Below, in pieces: positions 1 to 13,193 of a stretch of DNA of 64,000 bases (the first letter of the stretch is position 1; each line of letters starts with the position of its first letter). The position numbers were made by a program, and so were the translations under genes. Source of the DNA: Chamaecyparis obtusa (lineage: Eukaryota > Streptophyta > Pinopsida > Cupressales > Cupressaceae); contig BSBK01000871.1 in the NCBI GenBank assembly GCA_027943335.1, positions 632,501-696,500 of the forward strand, written 5' to 3'. The notes beneath the pieces are model-generated. The model saw only the letters and a list, made by a program, of their open reading frames with translations, was not told where the DNA came from and ran no database searches.

Positions 1-3000
1 GCACCGGCACCAGGATGTCAAATCTTGAATGGTAAAGAATCACTACCACCCATCTGTGTAGAACCATAAAGGCCTACCCCACCGTGTTGAGGAGATAACA
101 TCGGACCCCAAACGGATAATCAAGTCAAACCAAGAAATACCACTAGGAAAGGAATGTTGATAGCTCACTAATTCAAGGTCAACAAAAGTAGTGAAAGGTA
201 TGACTCACTAATCCAAAGGCAACTGACACATGTAGGATAACTAGACTATGTGTAGGAAGGTGTCGTCATGTGCGCCTAACCCTTGAGTCTCATCCTACTA
301 ATCACTCTATATCCCGGCACTCAAGTGACCATACATGGAATCAATGTCTTCTCATGCAGACGAAGCCAATGACTATGCCAGAACACACACCTCTATAGGT
401 GGCAAGCATCATCTCATCCTCATCTCAGTCAATACTAGCACTCAAGCATGGGAGAGGAAACTATCTTATTAGGTTCATTTTAATATCTCTCAATGTTATA
501 TTAGGTTTTCACTTGATTACAATAACTTACAATAAGTGATCCTAGTAACCACTTGTGGGCCCAGCGCTTATTGCAAGCCACCTCCTAACACATATCTAGG
601 TAAACTACCCTAGGCTCATAGATCTCTCCTAGATCAAATATCAAATAAAATAGATAGTCACACATCCAGAATCATCACAGAAACTAGGATTGACTACATA
701 AACATAATCATTGATTCACATAATACAACAAGAGCCTATAAGGTCAACTGGAATATAAACAGTACACACTCACGCCAATCATAGGAAACAGCATGAACAA
801 ATAGATAATTCCCAAGCCTCTATCTCTCCTAGGTCATCTAGTTCCCATAACACTGATAAACCCAACAAGTAGGAAAGATAGCAACATATTGAATTAAATA
901 GCCAATTTCAGTAGTAAATAATGCATGTACAGATGAAAGATAATTCTTACGTTTTCAACATTAAATAAAAGTCCAATTTGAACACATAAATGCAACACAT
1001 AATACTTTTCATACTTAAGCTAGATTAAATGAATGACCTAAATTCAATCAATCAATCTAACCCTAATCTATTGACCAAATAGATTTAATAAAGTTTACTA
1101 ACATTATTAGTATACAGAATCCACTAAACTCATAAAAGAAAATGATAGATAAGTATACGCCAAAGTCCCAATAAAACCATCTATACTCTAAAACAATATC
1201 GAATAGAATTATCAATATAAAATCTACCAATATTAATTTAAGCCCATAACAATAATTATTATCATAAATAATAATTACTAACATAATTTACTATTATTTA
1301 ATAACATCTATTAATAAAAATTATTCTCACTAAATAATAATTATCAATAAAAGTAATTAACAAACTAAAACCTCTTAATAAATTATTATTATAAAATAAT
1401 AATTAACAATAAAAATATTAATGAGAATAAAAATATTAATAAAAATTAAATTTTATTAATAATTGTTATTAATATAAAATAATAATAAAATAAAATAAAA
1501 ATAACATAATGAAATAAAAGTTTTTTTTATTTTAAAAAAAAATGAAAATATTTTTGGAAGGGGGACCGGGGTCCACACCCTGTCCCTGGCTACATGCGGT
1601 AGCCCCAGGCCTGCCTCACGACAGCCTAAGTACTGTCGTCAGCAGTACTTAGTCTGTCGTGCAGCAGACTTCGTCTGCCATGCGGCAGCCAATGTACTGA
1701 CACGCCATGGGGAGATGGGGGGGTGGTGATCCCCACTCCCCAATAAACATTAATAAAAAAAAATTTATATATATTTTTAAACTTCTCAGAACTTGTCATT
1801 TTTTTTTATGATGAATTTTATTCATTTCATCATTTTTTTGATATTTGCTATTTTTTTTAAAACGTACAAAGATATAAGACTTAAGCTATTTTTTTCTTTT
1901 CTAATTTTTAGCATATACATACTTAACTATATTAGAAAAAGTATCTATGCATTTTAAAAAGAAAAAGGCATTGTTTCCAAAAATGGAAATGTACAAGCCT
2001 GATAGCATATTTCCAAAAATGGAAATTTTCCACTTTTCACACACATGGTTTTTTTTTGTCTTTTCTTGTTTTGTTTTAACCAACTATTGTTGCAATACAA
2101 AAGCATTTCCTAATGTATTTTTTTAAAACCTATGTTTTTTTTTAAACTGTGGTAATAATTTTTTTGATTGTGTTTTTTAAACAGAGAATGGAATATTTTT
2201 CCAGAATGGTAAAATTTCACCCAAATTGAATTTTTCACATCAACCCATTTATTTAATTCAACCACACTCTAGTACTAACTATATAGAGATTATTTTTTCA
2301 TTTTCTATGTGTTCTATGATGAATTTTCTCCCAAAAATTTGACCTACTATGCCAAGTCCAGATAAAATAATAAAATAACAAATCTATGAGTTTCTAAAAC
2401 CTAGAAATACTAACAAAGCAAAATAGATACAATAAAGCCAATGAAATAATCCAGGCACAATGAATTTATCAAAATTTACACAAACAGAATTGAATAGAAT
2501 TTCATCAAACCCTACCTCAAATCCAATGCTAGAAACTGAATTGAATGCCTATAGAATGTTTAAACTTCCAATTCTGTCAAATGAATACTCAGCCCTGCAA
2601 ATCTAAATCAACAATGCAAGCCAAGCCAATTCCAAATCCAAAGCAATCTTTCCCCAAAGCTCAAGCACACACACAAAAACTCAAGAACACAAAAATGTCT
2701 CCAAAAGCTCTCTCCAAAAATCTCCAACAACCTGATTAACTCCAAATGAATGCAAAATCCCCCTATTAGGGATTAAACTCCACCATTCATGCAAACCCTA
2801 GATGACTCATAAGACATCTCCTATTCAAACTCCCTCTCTTAATGTTGAAAGAAAATACTATTTTTTAATTAAAAATACATATTTTTATGCACAACTCATC
2901 TTAGTCTCCTAAAGACAAATTGACTCTTTTTTTAAAAATGACATATTCAAACTCAATAAAACACATGCTAATATTAAAATCCATTATTAAATAATTTAAT

Positions 3001-3821
3001 ATTCTAACATCATTAAATCATGCAATCTATTAATTTATTATCTAATGGACAATATTAAATTATATTTTCATGCAATTAATTAATTAAAACCAAATATCCT
3101 AATATTTGATTTTTAATTAATTAATAATCATACAATAACATAGGAAATAAATTTAATATTATTTTCCAGTTATAATATTAAATTCCATAACCATAGAAAA
3201 TCATAAAATCAATCAGCAATAAATCAGGACCATCAAATAACATACAAACTCAAAATACGGAACCATGAACTTTGTCAGTTTGACAAATTCAGGTAGGATA
3301 GTCAATAGATACTTATCCAACAATTAGGATAAATGGGCTTAGGAAAGGGTTTTGGGTCCATCTGTTACCTCCCCTCTTTACCATTGAGATGAGTATTTAT
3401 GAGCATGCTCACTCCTGCCAATTCAAGGAAGATGATGCCATGTACCTACAAACCTGTCATCACAAATCAAATCATGTACATACAACAAATGACAAACAAT
3501 GGTAGGGTACGGTTAGTCGTGTGGATCTTGACAAAGCAAGTAACTACGCCTCCACCCTCTACCATACAGACACATAAAATAGATACATACATATGAACAC
3601 CATACACATGCTAGTATGGGGTAAGTACATCATAATCCAAATAAAACATAAAACATCACCACATGATAATATCACCATCTAAATATGACATCACATAATC
3701 ATAATCATAATCATAATTTAGATCATTAATAGTCACTAAAATAATTAAATCTGCACACAACAATGTGGCCTAAAAAAGTATGGCATCTAAAAAATTGAAA
3801 GCAAAATATGGAGGTACTACA
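1..3821 (-). repeat. 3' LTR (element orientation) of the gypsy element, partial
   Basis: Nearly colinear with 9160-12847. It ends at TACTACA next to the polypurine tract. The middle (about 1050-1550) is very AT-rich, with many AATAATTA-type runs. It is followed by a short GC-rich patch (about 1558-1735) containing small dyads, most of which is missing from the other LTR. Small open frames here (for example 2545-2739) recur in the other LTR and lack domain signatures, so I do not treat them as genes. Confidence 0.95.
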
Positions 3822-3833
3822 TCCACCCCCCTT
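3822..3833 (-). other. polypurine tract of the gypsy element
   Basis: The minus strand reads AAGGGGGGTGGA directly against the internal edge of the 3' LTR. This is the expected position and composition for the plus-strand primer of reverse transcription. Confidence 0.85.
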
Positions 3834-3861
3834 GTATCAGGCTTACTCCTGGAAGCCTACA

Positions 3862-4020
3862 AACAAGTAGGGATAAGATTTCTAAAATCTAGCTACATCC
3901 TCCCAAGTAGCTATTGTCTCATCATTTGGATCCCATCGGACCCTTACCTGGTTGACGGTTCAACCCCTGAGGATCAAATCCTGATGATGTAGGATACGTA
4001 TGGGCTCCAATGCAAACTAC
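3862..4020 (-). pseudogene. chromodomain remnant of the gypsy integrase
   Basis: A minus-strand frame downstream of the integrase reads RVRWDPNDETIATWED, followed by a KSYPYLF-like block. This is the pattern of the integrase-linked chromodomain in plant chromoviruses (V.V.W.......ATWE, then a Y/P/LF tail). In the family this module is thought to steer integration into heterochromatin. The frame contains stops, including one just before KSYPYLF, and it is shifted relative to the integrase C-terminus that ends at 4077. The polypurine tract follows about 30 bp further on. Assignment is by motif only. Confidence 0.7.
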
Positions 4021-4076
4021 CTATCCTCCACCTGCAAAGCATTCCAATCAAGTACATGTGTAACATTAGGAATATA

Positions 4077-5243
4077 TCATCTAAGTACTGAAACATGTAA
4101 TACATCATGAATGCATGATAAGTTGGGTGGCAAAGCAAGATGGTATGCAACTGGACCTATCCTCTCTAAGATCTCAAAAGGACCAACAAATCGAGGCACC
4201 AACTTTGAACCCTTTCCATAATGGATTGGACTCTTCCCTGGATGCACTCTCAAGAATACTCTATCCCCAACTACAAACTGCCTATCAATCCGATGAGCAT
4301 CTACATACTTCTTCTGTCTATCATGTGCAGTAACCAAATGCTCTCGAATATGAATCACTTGCTGCTCCATGTCACGAAGCATATCTGGACCAATAAGAAT
4401 ATGATCCTCCAATCTATCCCAGCTCAATGGTGTATGACAAGGACGTCCATACAAAGCATGGAAGGGTGACATGCCAATGGAACTATGATATCCATTATTA
4501 TAAGCAAACTCCACTAGATATAGACAATCCTCCCAGTGAGTCTATCTGTCCATGACATACATCCTCAACATATCCTCCAGCACCTAATTAACTCATTCCA
4601 TCTGACCATCGGTCTCAGGGTGATATGTTGAACTAAAATTCAACTAAGCACCAAGATCATGCTGCAATGAAGTCCAAAAATGTAGATGTAAAAATAGGAT
4701 CTCGATCAAAGATAATCTTACATGGAACTCCATGAAGTCTCACTATATCCTGCATGAAGACCCTGGCCACAGAAGCTGCTATATAAGAAGATCTCATGGG
4801 AGAAAAGTGTGCCACCTTAGACAACCAATCAATAGTCACCATGATAGCATCATGTCTATGAGGAGTCATAGGCAATCTTACAATGAAATCCATAGAAATA
4901 ATATCCCACTTCCAAGATGGAATGAGATTAGGTTGTAAAAGCCCTGCTGGATGCTGATGATCTACCTTGACCCTCTAACACTCTAGACATCTAGCCACAT
5001 AATCTGCAATATCACATTTATGCCAGGCCAAAAATAAAGCTTTCATAAGTCTGTGTGCATCTTCTTGACACCTGGATGTGCCAAATAAGGTGCACAATGA
5101 GCCTCTGATAAAACTAATGAACGCAAATCATCCAATGGTGGTACATATATCTGGCCCTTGTGTTGCATAAGTCCATCAAAATCCAAGACAAATCCTAAGA
5201 ACCTACCCTCCAATGGTCTACCTGAATCAATCACTGAACTCAC
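4077..5243 (-). pseudogene. gypsy integrase, broken
   Basis: Three minus-strand frame segments make up this integrase. 5043-5243 holds part of the zinc-binding N-terminus (HCAPYLAHPGVKKMHTDL). 4657-4893 holds the catalytic core, with DFIVRLP and IDWLSKVAHF, and an FDRDPIFTS block that carries the second acidic residue. 4077-4514 carries the end of the core (EFAYNNGYHSSIGMSPFHALYGR) and the C-terminal domain (VGDRVFLRVHP through HDVLHVSVLR). Stops and small frame changes separate the segments, so no functional enzyme is encoded. HVSVLR at the end is typical just before a chromodomain in chromoviruses. Plus-strand open frames over this stretch are shadows. Confidence 0.9.
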
Positions 5244-5279
5244 TTCCTAATGCAAAGTATCTCTAGGAAGTGTCTGAAG

Positions 5280-6545
5280 AATTCTGCTCCTCAAATCCAC
5301 ACTAAGAGTCATAGCTGAAACAATCTTCCTCTTGCGACTCAAAGCATCTACTACCACATTCTCTTTACCCTGGATGTATTTGATCTCAAAATCATACTCG
5401 CACAAGAATTCCATCCACCTTCTCTATCTAGCATTTAGATTAGGTTGGGTAAATATGTACTGGAGACTATGGTGATCACTATGTAGCTCAAATCGGTGTC
5501 CCAATAAGAAGTGTTTCCATCTAACTAAAGCATGAACTACCACTGCCAACTCAAGATCTTGTGTAGGATAATTCAATTCATGATCCTTGAGTTTGCAAGA
5601 CTCATATGCAATCACTCGTCCTTCCTACATGAGGACTACTCCAATACCCTCTAAAGATGCATTAGTGCAAACAACAAAATTTCTGGCTAGATCAGGCACT
5701 GCTAGGATAGGGGCACTAGTCAAACACCCCTTAAGCTTCTGGAAAGCTTCCTCACACTTCTCTATCCAAATGAACTTCTTCCCTTTCCTCTACAATGAGG
5801 TGATAGGATGTGCAACCCTAGAGAAGTTCTTGACAAATCTGTGGTAATATCTAGCCAAACCCATGAAACTACGGACTTCAAACACATTAGTGGGTGCTGG
5901 CCACTCCACAATTGCCTAAATCTTTGAAGGATCTACTGAGATACCCTCTCCTAAAATCATATGACCAAGATACCGAATCTTTGTCTGAAAGAAATCACAC
6001 TTCTTTGCATTAGCATAGAGTTGATTTTTCCTCAAACACTACAAAACCTGTCTAAGATGTTCCTCATGTTCTTCTATGGATCTAGAGTATATCAATATGT
6101 CATCCAAGAAGACAAAAACAAACTGATCCAAGTACTCACAAAACACTCCATTCATTAAGCACATGAACACCAATGGAACTTTCGTCAAGCCAAAGGGTAC
6201 TACTATGAACTCATAATGCCCATATCGTGTATGAAATGTAGTCTTATGAATATCTGCATCATGAATCCATAGTTGATGATACCCTGACTTCAGATCAATT
6301 TTATAAAACACCTTATCTCCCTTAATCTGATCAAAAAGGTCATCAATGCGTGGCAATGGATATCTATTTTTTATCGTTACCTTGTTCAACTGTCTATAGT
6401 CAATACACAAGCATAAAGATCCATCCTTCTTCTTAACAAAGAGGACTGGTGCTCCCCATGGAGAAACACTAGGTCTAATGCTCCCCTTTGCCAACAACTC
6501 TTCTAGCTGAAGCTTAAGCTCACTCAACTCATGAGTAGTCATCCA
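5280..6545 (-). pseudogene. gypsy reverse transcriptase and RNase H, broken
   Basis: 6039-6542 is a continuous minus-strand RT frame. It contains the [23 protein letters not shown] and [12 protein letters not shown] blocks and the catalytic FLDDIL motif (the YxDD equivalent). About 5620-6040 continues the thumb and connection with several stops. 5424-5615 is the RNase H region, with AYESCKLKDHELNYPTQDLE, HFLLGHRFELHSDH and SLQYIF. Together the domains cover the expected length, but stops between the segments make it a pseudogene. RT copies element RNA into DNA in virus-like particles, and RNase H removes the template. Confidence 0.93.
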
Positions 6546-6656
6546 GTATGGAGCTCTAGAGATAGGCTCAGCTCCTAGAACAAGCTCAATCTAGAAATCG
6601 ATGTCATGCTTAGGTGGCACACTTGGAATCTCTTTCATAAAGACATCAAGAAATTC

Positions 6657-7146
6657 CTACAATATAGGATGATCTAGGGTCTTTTCTTCACTCTCCTCCT
6701 CATCAATCTCATTCAAGGTCACCGCAAACATCTGGCAACCCTTTCGCATACAATGTATAAGTTGCATGGCAGATATCATCCAAAGAGAAATGAAACATGG
6801 GATACCCACTATCTGACACTCCTTGCCCTCATCATCCTTGAAATTGATGGTCTTCTTCCTACAATCGATGCTAGCTCCATGAGCTCCTAGCCAATCCATA
6901 CCCAAAATGACCTCATATGATCCCAAAGGAATCACACATAGATCAACTGTGGTAGTGAATTTGCCCAAATTCAGCTCACACTTAGGAACCAAAGATCTTG
7001 CTACAACCCTAGCTCATGAGGCTAATTCCACTTGCCAACTACTATCTTGCTTTGTAGCCACTAACCCACAACACTCAACTAAATGTGGAGAAATGAAAGA
7101 ATCAGTAGCACTAGAATCATACAAAACAGAGATGGATATGCCTTGA
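6657..7146 (-). pseudogene. gypsy aspartic protease, active-site variant
   Basis: The minus strand shows a retropepsin-like pattern. A YDSSATDSFI stretch near 7085-7135 stands where DSGAT.SFI is expected. Downstream is VIPLGSYEVILGMDWLGAH (6657-6992), the second conserved block of plant gypsy proteases. The active-site triad reads D-S-S instead of D-S-G, and a stop separates the two blocks. The enzyme would cut the Gag-Pol polyprotein in an intact relative. It sits between gag and RT as usual. Confidence 0.85.
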
Positions 7147-7277
7147 ATAGTACCTGTAGTCTCTACTACTGTGCCCTGATGATCTGCTTGTCACTGATCC
7201 ATTGCTGCAAACACTCTATGACTTTGTCTTGCATCACCCACTGTGGGCTCAGAAGCCACTGATCTCTGTGAAGAAAA

Positions 7278-8484
7278 CTAAGGTGGGCATTGTGGACAAT
7301 TCACAGCAATGTGTCCAAACTGCCCGCAAGTGAAACAACCTGTGCTCCTGAAATTGCCTTTCCCACCAGAAGGTACACTAGACTGCTGGAAGTTGCCTCT
7401 GCTAAGCACTCTAATCTGGCTGAGTGGTCTGATTTTGCTTAAAGTTCTTGCCATTGTGAAAGTTCCTAGAATGAGAACCACCACTTTGAGTAGAAGGAGG
7501 TGGAGGTGACTTAACCTACTGCTGGTTTTGGTTACCTCTATATAAGTTCAATGACTTCTTGAAGTTCCATCCACCATGAGACTGATTCCCTATATAACCT
7601 GAACCTGAGGGTCCACCTACTAAAACAACTAAATACCGACCATGGCCTGAGGCTATGTTAGCCTCTATGAGTGTAGCCTTCACAACCACTTCCCTAAGGG
7701 TCTTAGGCTCAAAGAGTAAGACCTCTCCAATAATGTGAGCATTCAGCCCCCTGACAAAGTGTTGTACCAGTAAAGTTGTGTCATGTCCAAATCTGGCATA
7801 CTGTTTGAGCTCCAATAATTTGCACTCATATTCACTCACTATCATAGTTAGTTGTCTCAAATTATGAAACTCATCAGCCCTCTGCTTCCTCCACTGATCA
7901 AATAAGAAACATTCTTGAAAATATTCCAAGAACAACTCCCATGTAACTGTATCCATCTGAAGACCCAGCTTCTCTTCCTCGATCCTCCACCATACAGCTG
8001 CAAAATTTGTGAGCTATGTCAAAGGATATCTAGCTCTGGTATTGTTGCTAAATGGATGCATGGTGAAACTTCACTCCAAGGCTATCAACCATGTCTCAGC
8101 CTCAAGTCATGTAATCTTCCCATCAAAGGGAATAGGTCATCCCCTCATAAGATCCCTCATATGGTTTGCTACCACCACTGAAGGATCCACAATGAATTTC
8201 CTCTAGAGGACTCCTGGATCTTGCCCTCTCTCTCTCTCCTTCATTCCTCTGGGAATGATGTGAACCATCCTGATCTGCTCTATCCTGATCAGGACCAAGA
8301 CAAGTAAGGATTGCCCAAAGGAGTTGTCTAGTATCGAGCCCATTGGACTCTCCCTAATGCTTATCTCCCAACTGATGGCGGTTACTAACTTGCTCAACAC
8401 TAGTGGAGGGGCTAGGTTGCCTTCCCCTTCCACATCTGCCAGACCTACCTCTACCTCATCCTTTGGCTACTCTAGTTTTAGGCA
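7278..8484 (-). pseudogene. gypsy gag with CCHC zinc knuckle, broken
   Basis: A minus-strand ATG at 8484 opens a frame with a basic, Gly/Arg-rich start, which fits the N-terminus of Tekay-type gag. The capsid-like part is 7516-7956 (WELFLEYFQECFLFDQWRKQ, then HNLRQLTMIVSEYE and LVQHFVRGLN). The nucleocapsid zinc knuckle is at 7278-7484: CFTCGQFGHIAVNC fits CX2CX4HX4C. Stops interrupt the frame, the first a few codons after the ATG. Gag packages the element RNA. The leader between this ATG and the primer-binding site is about 190 bp. Confidence 0.88.
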
Positions 8485-8672
8485 TGATTCCTGCAACATA
8501 AAGAAACTAGAAAAATCTCACAACATAGATCAAAACATAAACCAAGACAAGATCATCACAAGGCAATACTCTGAAAATAGATATGTTATATGTCTAAGTT
8601 TTGTTTTCAAGTTTAAACTATACATAGAAAACCTAATGAGCGTAAATACCTAGAGTTCCCAGTGTAGAAACT

Positions 8673-8686
8673 CCACTTTGATACCA
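8673..8686 (-). other. primer-binding site of the gypsy element
   Basis: The minus strand reads TGGTATCAAAGTGG two bases from the 5' LTR. TGGTATC is the usual complement of the initiator methionine tRNA 3' end in plant LTR elements. Confidence 0.85.
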
Positions 8687-8688
8687 AA

Positions 8689-11600
8689 TGTAACGCCCCG
8701 CCAGGGAACCCAAAAGAAACTAACCTAAAACATGATACTAAGTTTGGTGAACAATTTTTTTTTCTAAAGTTTACATTAAAGATATACATTCACATGAAAG
8801 CATTAACCATTAACTCACATAACACACATCATAAACATAGGTAACAAATCTAATAGGTCCCATGATGTATTATTACTTTCTAACATAACTCATTTAATAA
8901 CATCAACAAAAGATTCCATAAATTAAATACAACAATTACATAATAATGAATACATCTCATGAATAACCATGAATCTTAATAAACATACATCCACTGCACA
9001 TGTCACAGGGTATGCAGTAATCACTCTAATCACTAAACTACAATATCCAGATTAGGTATCACATGCGATACTCTAATACAATATTTACAATAAAGAATAA
9101 ATAAATAAGAACATCAATGAAGAAGTAACATAAGGAATCCAACTGCAAGACACCATCAAGCACCAGCACCAGGATGTCAAATCTTGAATGGTAAAGAATC
9201 ACTACCACCCGTCTGTGTAGAACCACAAAGGCCTACCCCAACATGCTAAGGAGATAACATCAGACTCCAAACGGATAATCAAGTCAAACTAGGAAATACC
9301 ACTAGGAAAGGAATCCTAATAGCTCACTAATTCAAGGTCAACAAAAGTAGTGAAAGGTATGACTCACTAATCCAGAGGCAACTGACACATGTAGGATAAC
9401 TAGACTATGTGTAGGAAGGTGTCATTGTGTACGTCTAACCCTTGAGTCTCATCCTGGTAATCACTCTGGATGCCAGCACTCAAGTGACCATACACGGAAT
9501 CAATGTCTTCTCATGCAGATGAAGCCAATGACTATGCCAGAACAAACACCTCTATAGGCAGCAAGCATCATCTCATCCTCATCTCAGTCTGTACTAGCAC
9601 TCAAGCATGAGAGAGGAAATGATCTTATTAGGTTCATTTTAATATCTCTCAATGTTATAATAGGTTTTCACTTGATTGCAATAACTTACAATAAGTGATC
9701 CTGGCAGCCACTTGTGGGCCCCGACGCTTATTGCAAGCCACCTCCTAACACATATCTAGGTAAACTACCCTAGGCTCATAGATCTCTCCTAGATCAAATA
9801 TCAGATAAAATAGATAGTCACACATCCAGAATCATCACAGAAATTAGGATTGACTACATAAACATAATCACTGATTCACATAATACAACAAGAGCCTATA
9901 AGGTCAACTGGAATATAAACAGTACACACTCACGCCAATCATAGGAAACAGCATGAATAAATAGATAATTCCTAAGCCTCTATCTCTCCTAGGTCATCTA
10001 GTTCCCATAACACTGATAAACCCAACAAGTAGGAAAGATAGAAACATATTGAATTAAACAGCTAATTTCAGTAGTAAATAATGCATGTACAAATGAAAGA
10101 TAATTCTTACGTTTTCAGCATTAAATAAAAGTCCAATTTGAACACATAAATGCAACACATAATACTTTTCATACTTAAGCTAGATTAAATGAATGACCTA
10201 AATTTAATCAATCAATCTAACCCTAATCTATTAACCAAATAGATTTAATAAAGTTTACTAACATGATTAGTATACAGAATCCACTAAACTCATAAAAGAA
10301 AATGATAGATAAGTATACACCAAAGTCCCAATAAAATCATCTATACTCTAAAACAATATCAAATAGAATTATCAATATAAAATTTACCAATATTAATTTA
10401 AGCCCATAACAGTAATTATTATCATAAATAATAATTACTAACATAATTTACTATTATTTAACAACATCTATTAATAAAAATTATTCTCACTAAATAATTA
10501 TTATCAATAAAAGTAATTAACAAACTTAAACCTATTAATAAATTATTATTATAAAATAATAATTAACAATAAAAATATTAATGAGAATAAAACTATTAAT
10601 AAAAATTAAATTTTATTAATAATTATTATTAATATAAAATAATAATAAAATAAAATAAAAATAACATTAATGAAATAAAAGTTTTTTCATTTTAAAAAAA
10701 AACAAAAATATTAGTCTGTCGTGCGGCAGCCAATGTACTGTCACGCCATGGGGAGATGGGGGGTGGTGGTCCCCACTCCCTAATAAACATTAATAATTTT
10801 TTTTTAATATATATTTTTAAACTTCTTAGAACTTGTCATTTTTTTTTATAATGAATTTTATTCATTTCATCATTTTTTTTATATTTGCTATTTTTTTAAA
10901 AATGTACAAAGATATAAGACTTAAGCTAATTTTTAGCATATACATACTTAACTATAATAGAAAAAGTGTCTATGCATTTTAAAAAGAAAAAGGCATTGTT
11001 TTCGAAAACGGAAATGTACAGGCTTGATAGCATATTTCCAGAAATGGAAATTTTCCACTTTTCACACACATGGTTTTTTTTTTGTCTTTTCTTGTTTTGT
11101 TTTAACCAACTATTGTTGCAATACAAAAGCATTTCCTAATGTATTTTTTAAAAACCTATGTTTTTTTTTAAACTGTGGTAATAATTTTTTTGACTGTGTT
11201 TTTTTAACAGAGAATGGAATTTTTTTCCAGAATGGTAATTTTTCACCCAAATTAAATTTTTGGCATCAACCCATTTATTTAATTTAGCCACACTATAGTA
11301 CTAACTATATAGAGATTAATTTTCTATTTTCTATGTGTTTTAGGATGAATTTTCTCCCGAAAATTCAACAGCATAACCCTACTATGCCAAGTCCAAATAA
11401 AATAATAAAATAACAAATCTATGAGTTTTCCAAAACCTAGAAATACTAACAAAGCAAAATGAATACAATAAAGCCAATGAAATAATCCAGGCACAATGAA
11501 TTTATCAAAATTTACACAAACGGAATTGAATAGAATTTCATCAAACCCTACCTCAATTCCAATGCTAGAAACTGAATTGAATGCCTGTAGAATGTTTAAA

Positions 11601-12847
11601 CTTCCAATTCTGTCAGATGAATACTCAGCCCTACAGATCTAAATTAACAATGCAAGCCAAGCCAAATCCAAATCCAAAGCAATCTTTCCCTAAAGCTCAA
11701 GCACACACACAAAAACTCAAGAACACAAAAATGTCTCCAAAAGCTCTCTCCAAAAATCTCCAACAACCTGATTAACTCCAAATGAATGCAAAATCCCCCT
11801 ATTAGGGATTCAACTCCACCATTCATGCAAACCCTAGATGACTCATAAGACATCTCCTATTCAAACTCCCTCTCTTAATGTTGAAAGAAAATACTATTTT
11901 TTTAATTAAAATACATATTTTTATGCACAACTCATCTTAGTCTCCTAAAGACAAATTGACTCTTTTTTTAAAAATGGCATATTCAAACTTAATAAAACAC
12001 ATGCTAATATTAAAATCCATTATTAAATAATTTAATATTCTAACATCATTAAATCATGCAATGTATTAATTTAATATCTAACGGACAATATTAAATTATA
12101 TTTTCACGCAATTAATTAATTAAAACCAAATATCCTAATATTTAATTTTTAATTAATTAATAATCATACAATAACATAGGAAATAAATTTAATATTATTT
12201 TTCAGTTATAATATTAAATTCCATAACCATAGAAAATCATAAAATCAATCAGCAATAAATCAGGACCATCAAATAACATACAAACTCAAAATAGGGAACC
12301 ATGAACTTTGTCACCTTGACAAATCCAAGTAGGATAGTCAACAAATACTTATCCAACAATTAGGATAAATGGGCTTAGGAAAGGCTTTTGGGTCCATCTG
12401 TTACCTCCCTTCTTTACCATTGAGATGAGTATTTATGGGCACGCTCAGTCCTACCAATTCAGGGAAGACAATGCCATGTACCTGCAAACTTGTCATCACA
12501 AATCAAAGCATGTACATACAAAAAATGACAAACAATGGTAGGGTACGGTCGGTCGTGTGGATCTTGAATAAGCAAGTAACTACGCCTTTGCCCTCTACCA
12601 TACAGACACATAAAACAGATACATATGAACACCATACACATGCTAGTATGGGGTAAGTACATCATAATCCAACTGAAACATAAAACATCACCAGATGATA
12701 ATATCAACATCTAAATATGACATCACATAATCATAATCATAATCTAGATCATTAATAGTCACTTAAATAATTAAATCTGCACACAACAATGTGGCCTAAA
12801 AGAGTATGGCATCTGAAAAACTGAAAGCAAAATATGGAGGTGCTACA
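8689..12847 (-). repeat. 5' LTR (element orientation) of the gypsy element
   Basis: It begins TGTAACGCCC next to the primer-binding site and ends TGCTACA at the junction with a foreign LTR fragment. At 4159 bp it is complete. It is shorter than the reconstructed left LTR (about 4292 bp), mainly because a GC-rich, dyad-containing stretch of roughly 100-125 bp is missing near 10710. Short open frames inside (for example 12435-12656) have matching decayed versions in the other LTR and no domain, so they are not annotated. Confidence 0.95.
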
Positions 12848-13193
12848 AAAGTTGTAAAGATGTGTAAAGCAAGTGAGGCATAAAAAGACTATTAGTGAGA
12901 TAGCATTGTCAATGAGATAGTTGTACATCCAATGAGGCATTGTAAAAGGACATTTCAAAGTAAGCCAATGAGGCACTTTGAGTGGTTTTATTCCCCAAGA
13001 GGGTTTACACTCAAGACATATCTTGTGTTACAATTTTATGGGCATGTCTTACTTCATATTGTTGTCTCTATTTAGTTTACTTTAGTTGTTATTTTAATTG
13101 GCTTTAAAAAAATTTCCATTGTTCTATATCATTGATTCACCCCACCCCCCCCCCCCCCCCCCCCTCAGTGATATTGTACTCCAACAACCACAT
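12848..13193 (+). repeat. 3' end of a copia-type LTR, truncated by the gypsy insertion
   Basis: The stretch ends ...GATTCACCCC, A, 20 C, TCAGTGATATTGTACTCCAACA. This matches the LTR-end architecture of the other copia LTRs in the window: a GATTCACCCCC tract followed by a short tail ending in CA. At 12982-13010 it also carries the GTGGTTT..CCCC..GGGTTTACAC fold-back found in the other LTRs. It sits inside the RNase H coding region of copia H. Its left part and target duplication are lost at the gypsy boundary. It may be a solo LTR or the edge of a larger copy. Confidence 0.75.

Larger units (their letters stand above)
1..12847 (-). mobile_element. Ty3/gypsy chromovirus, Tekay-like, left end outside window
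   Basis: Two direct repeats (1-3821 and 8689-12847) flank a minus-strand internal region holding, in transcription order, gag, protease, RT, RNase H, integrase and a chromodomain. That order defines Ty3/gypsy, and a chromodomain after integrase defines a chromovirus. The very long LTRs (about 4.2 kb) and the integrase C-terminus point to the Tekay/Del clade. A primer-binding site and a polypurine tract abut the expected LTRs. Window position 1 aligns with 9160 in the right LTR, so about 470 bp of the left LTR lie outside. Many in-frame stops show the copy is dead. By eye the LTRs differ by a few per cent, so this is one of the younger insertions. It truncates a copia LTR at 12848. Confidence 0.93.

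Noticed and set aside
2545..2739. Open frame repeated at 11581-11775
   Set aside because: Same LTR position in both gypsy LTRs; no signature of a protein.
4115..4469. Plus-strand frames over the gypsy integrase
   Set aside because: Shadows of the minus-strand integrase, which has clear family motifs.
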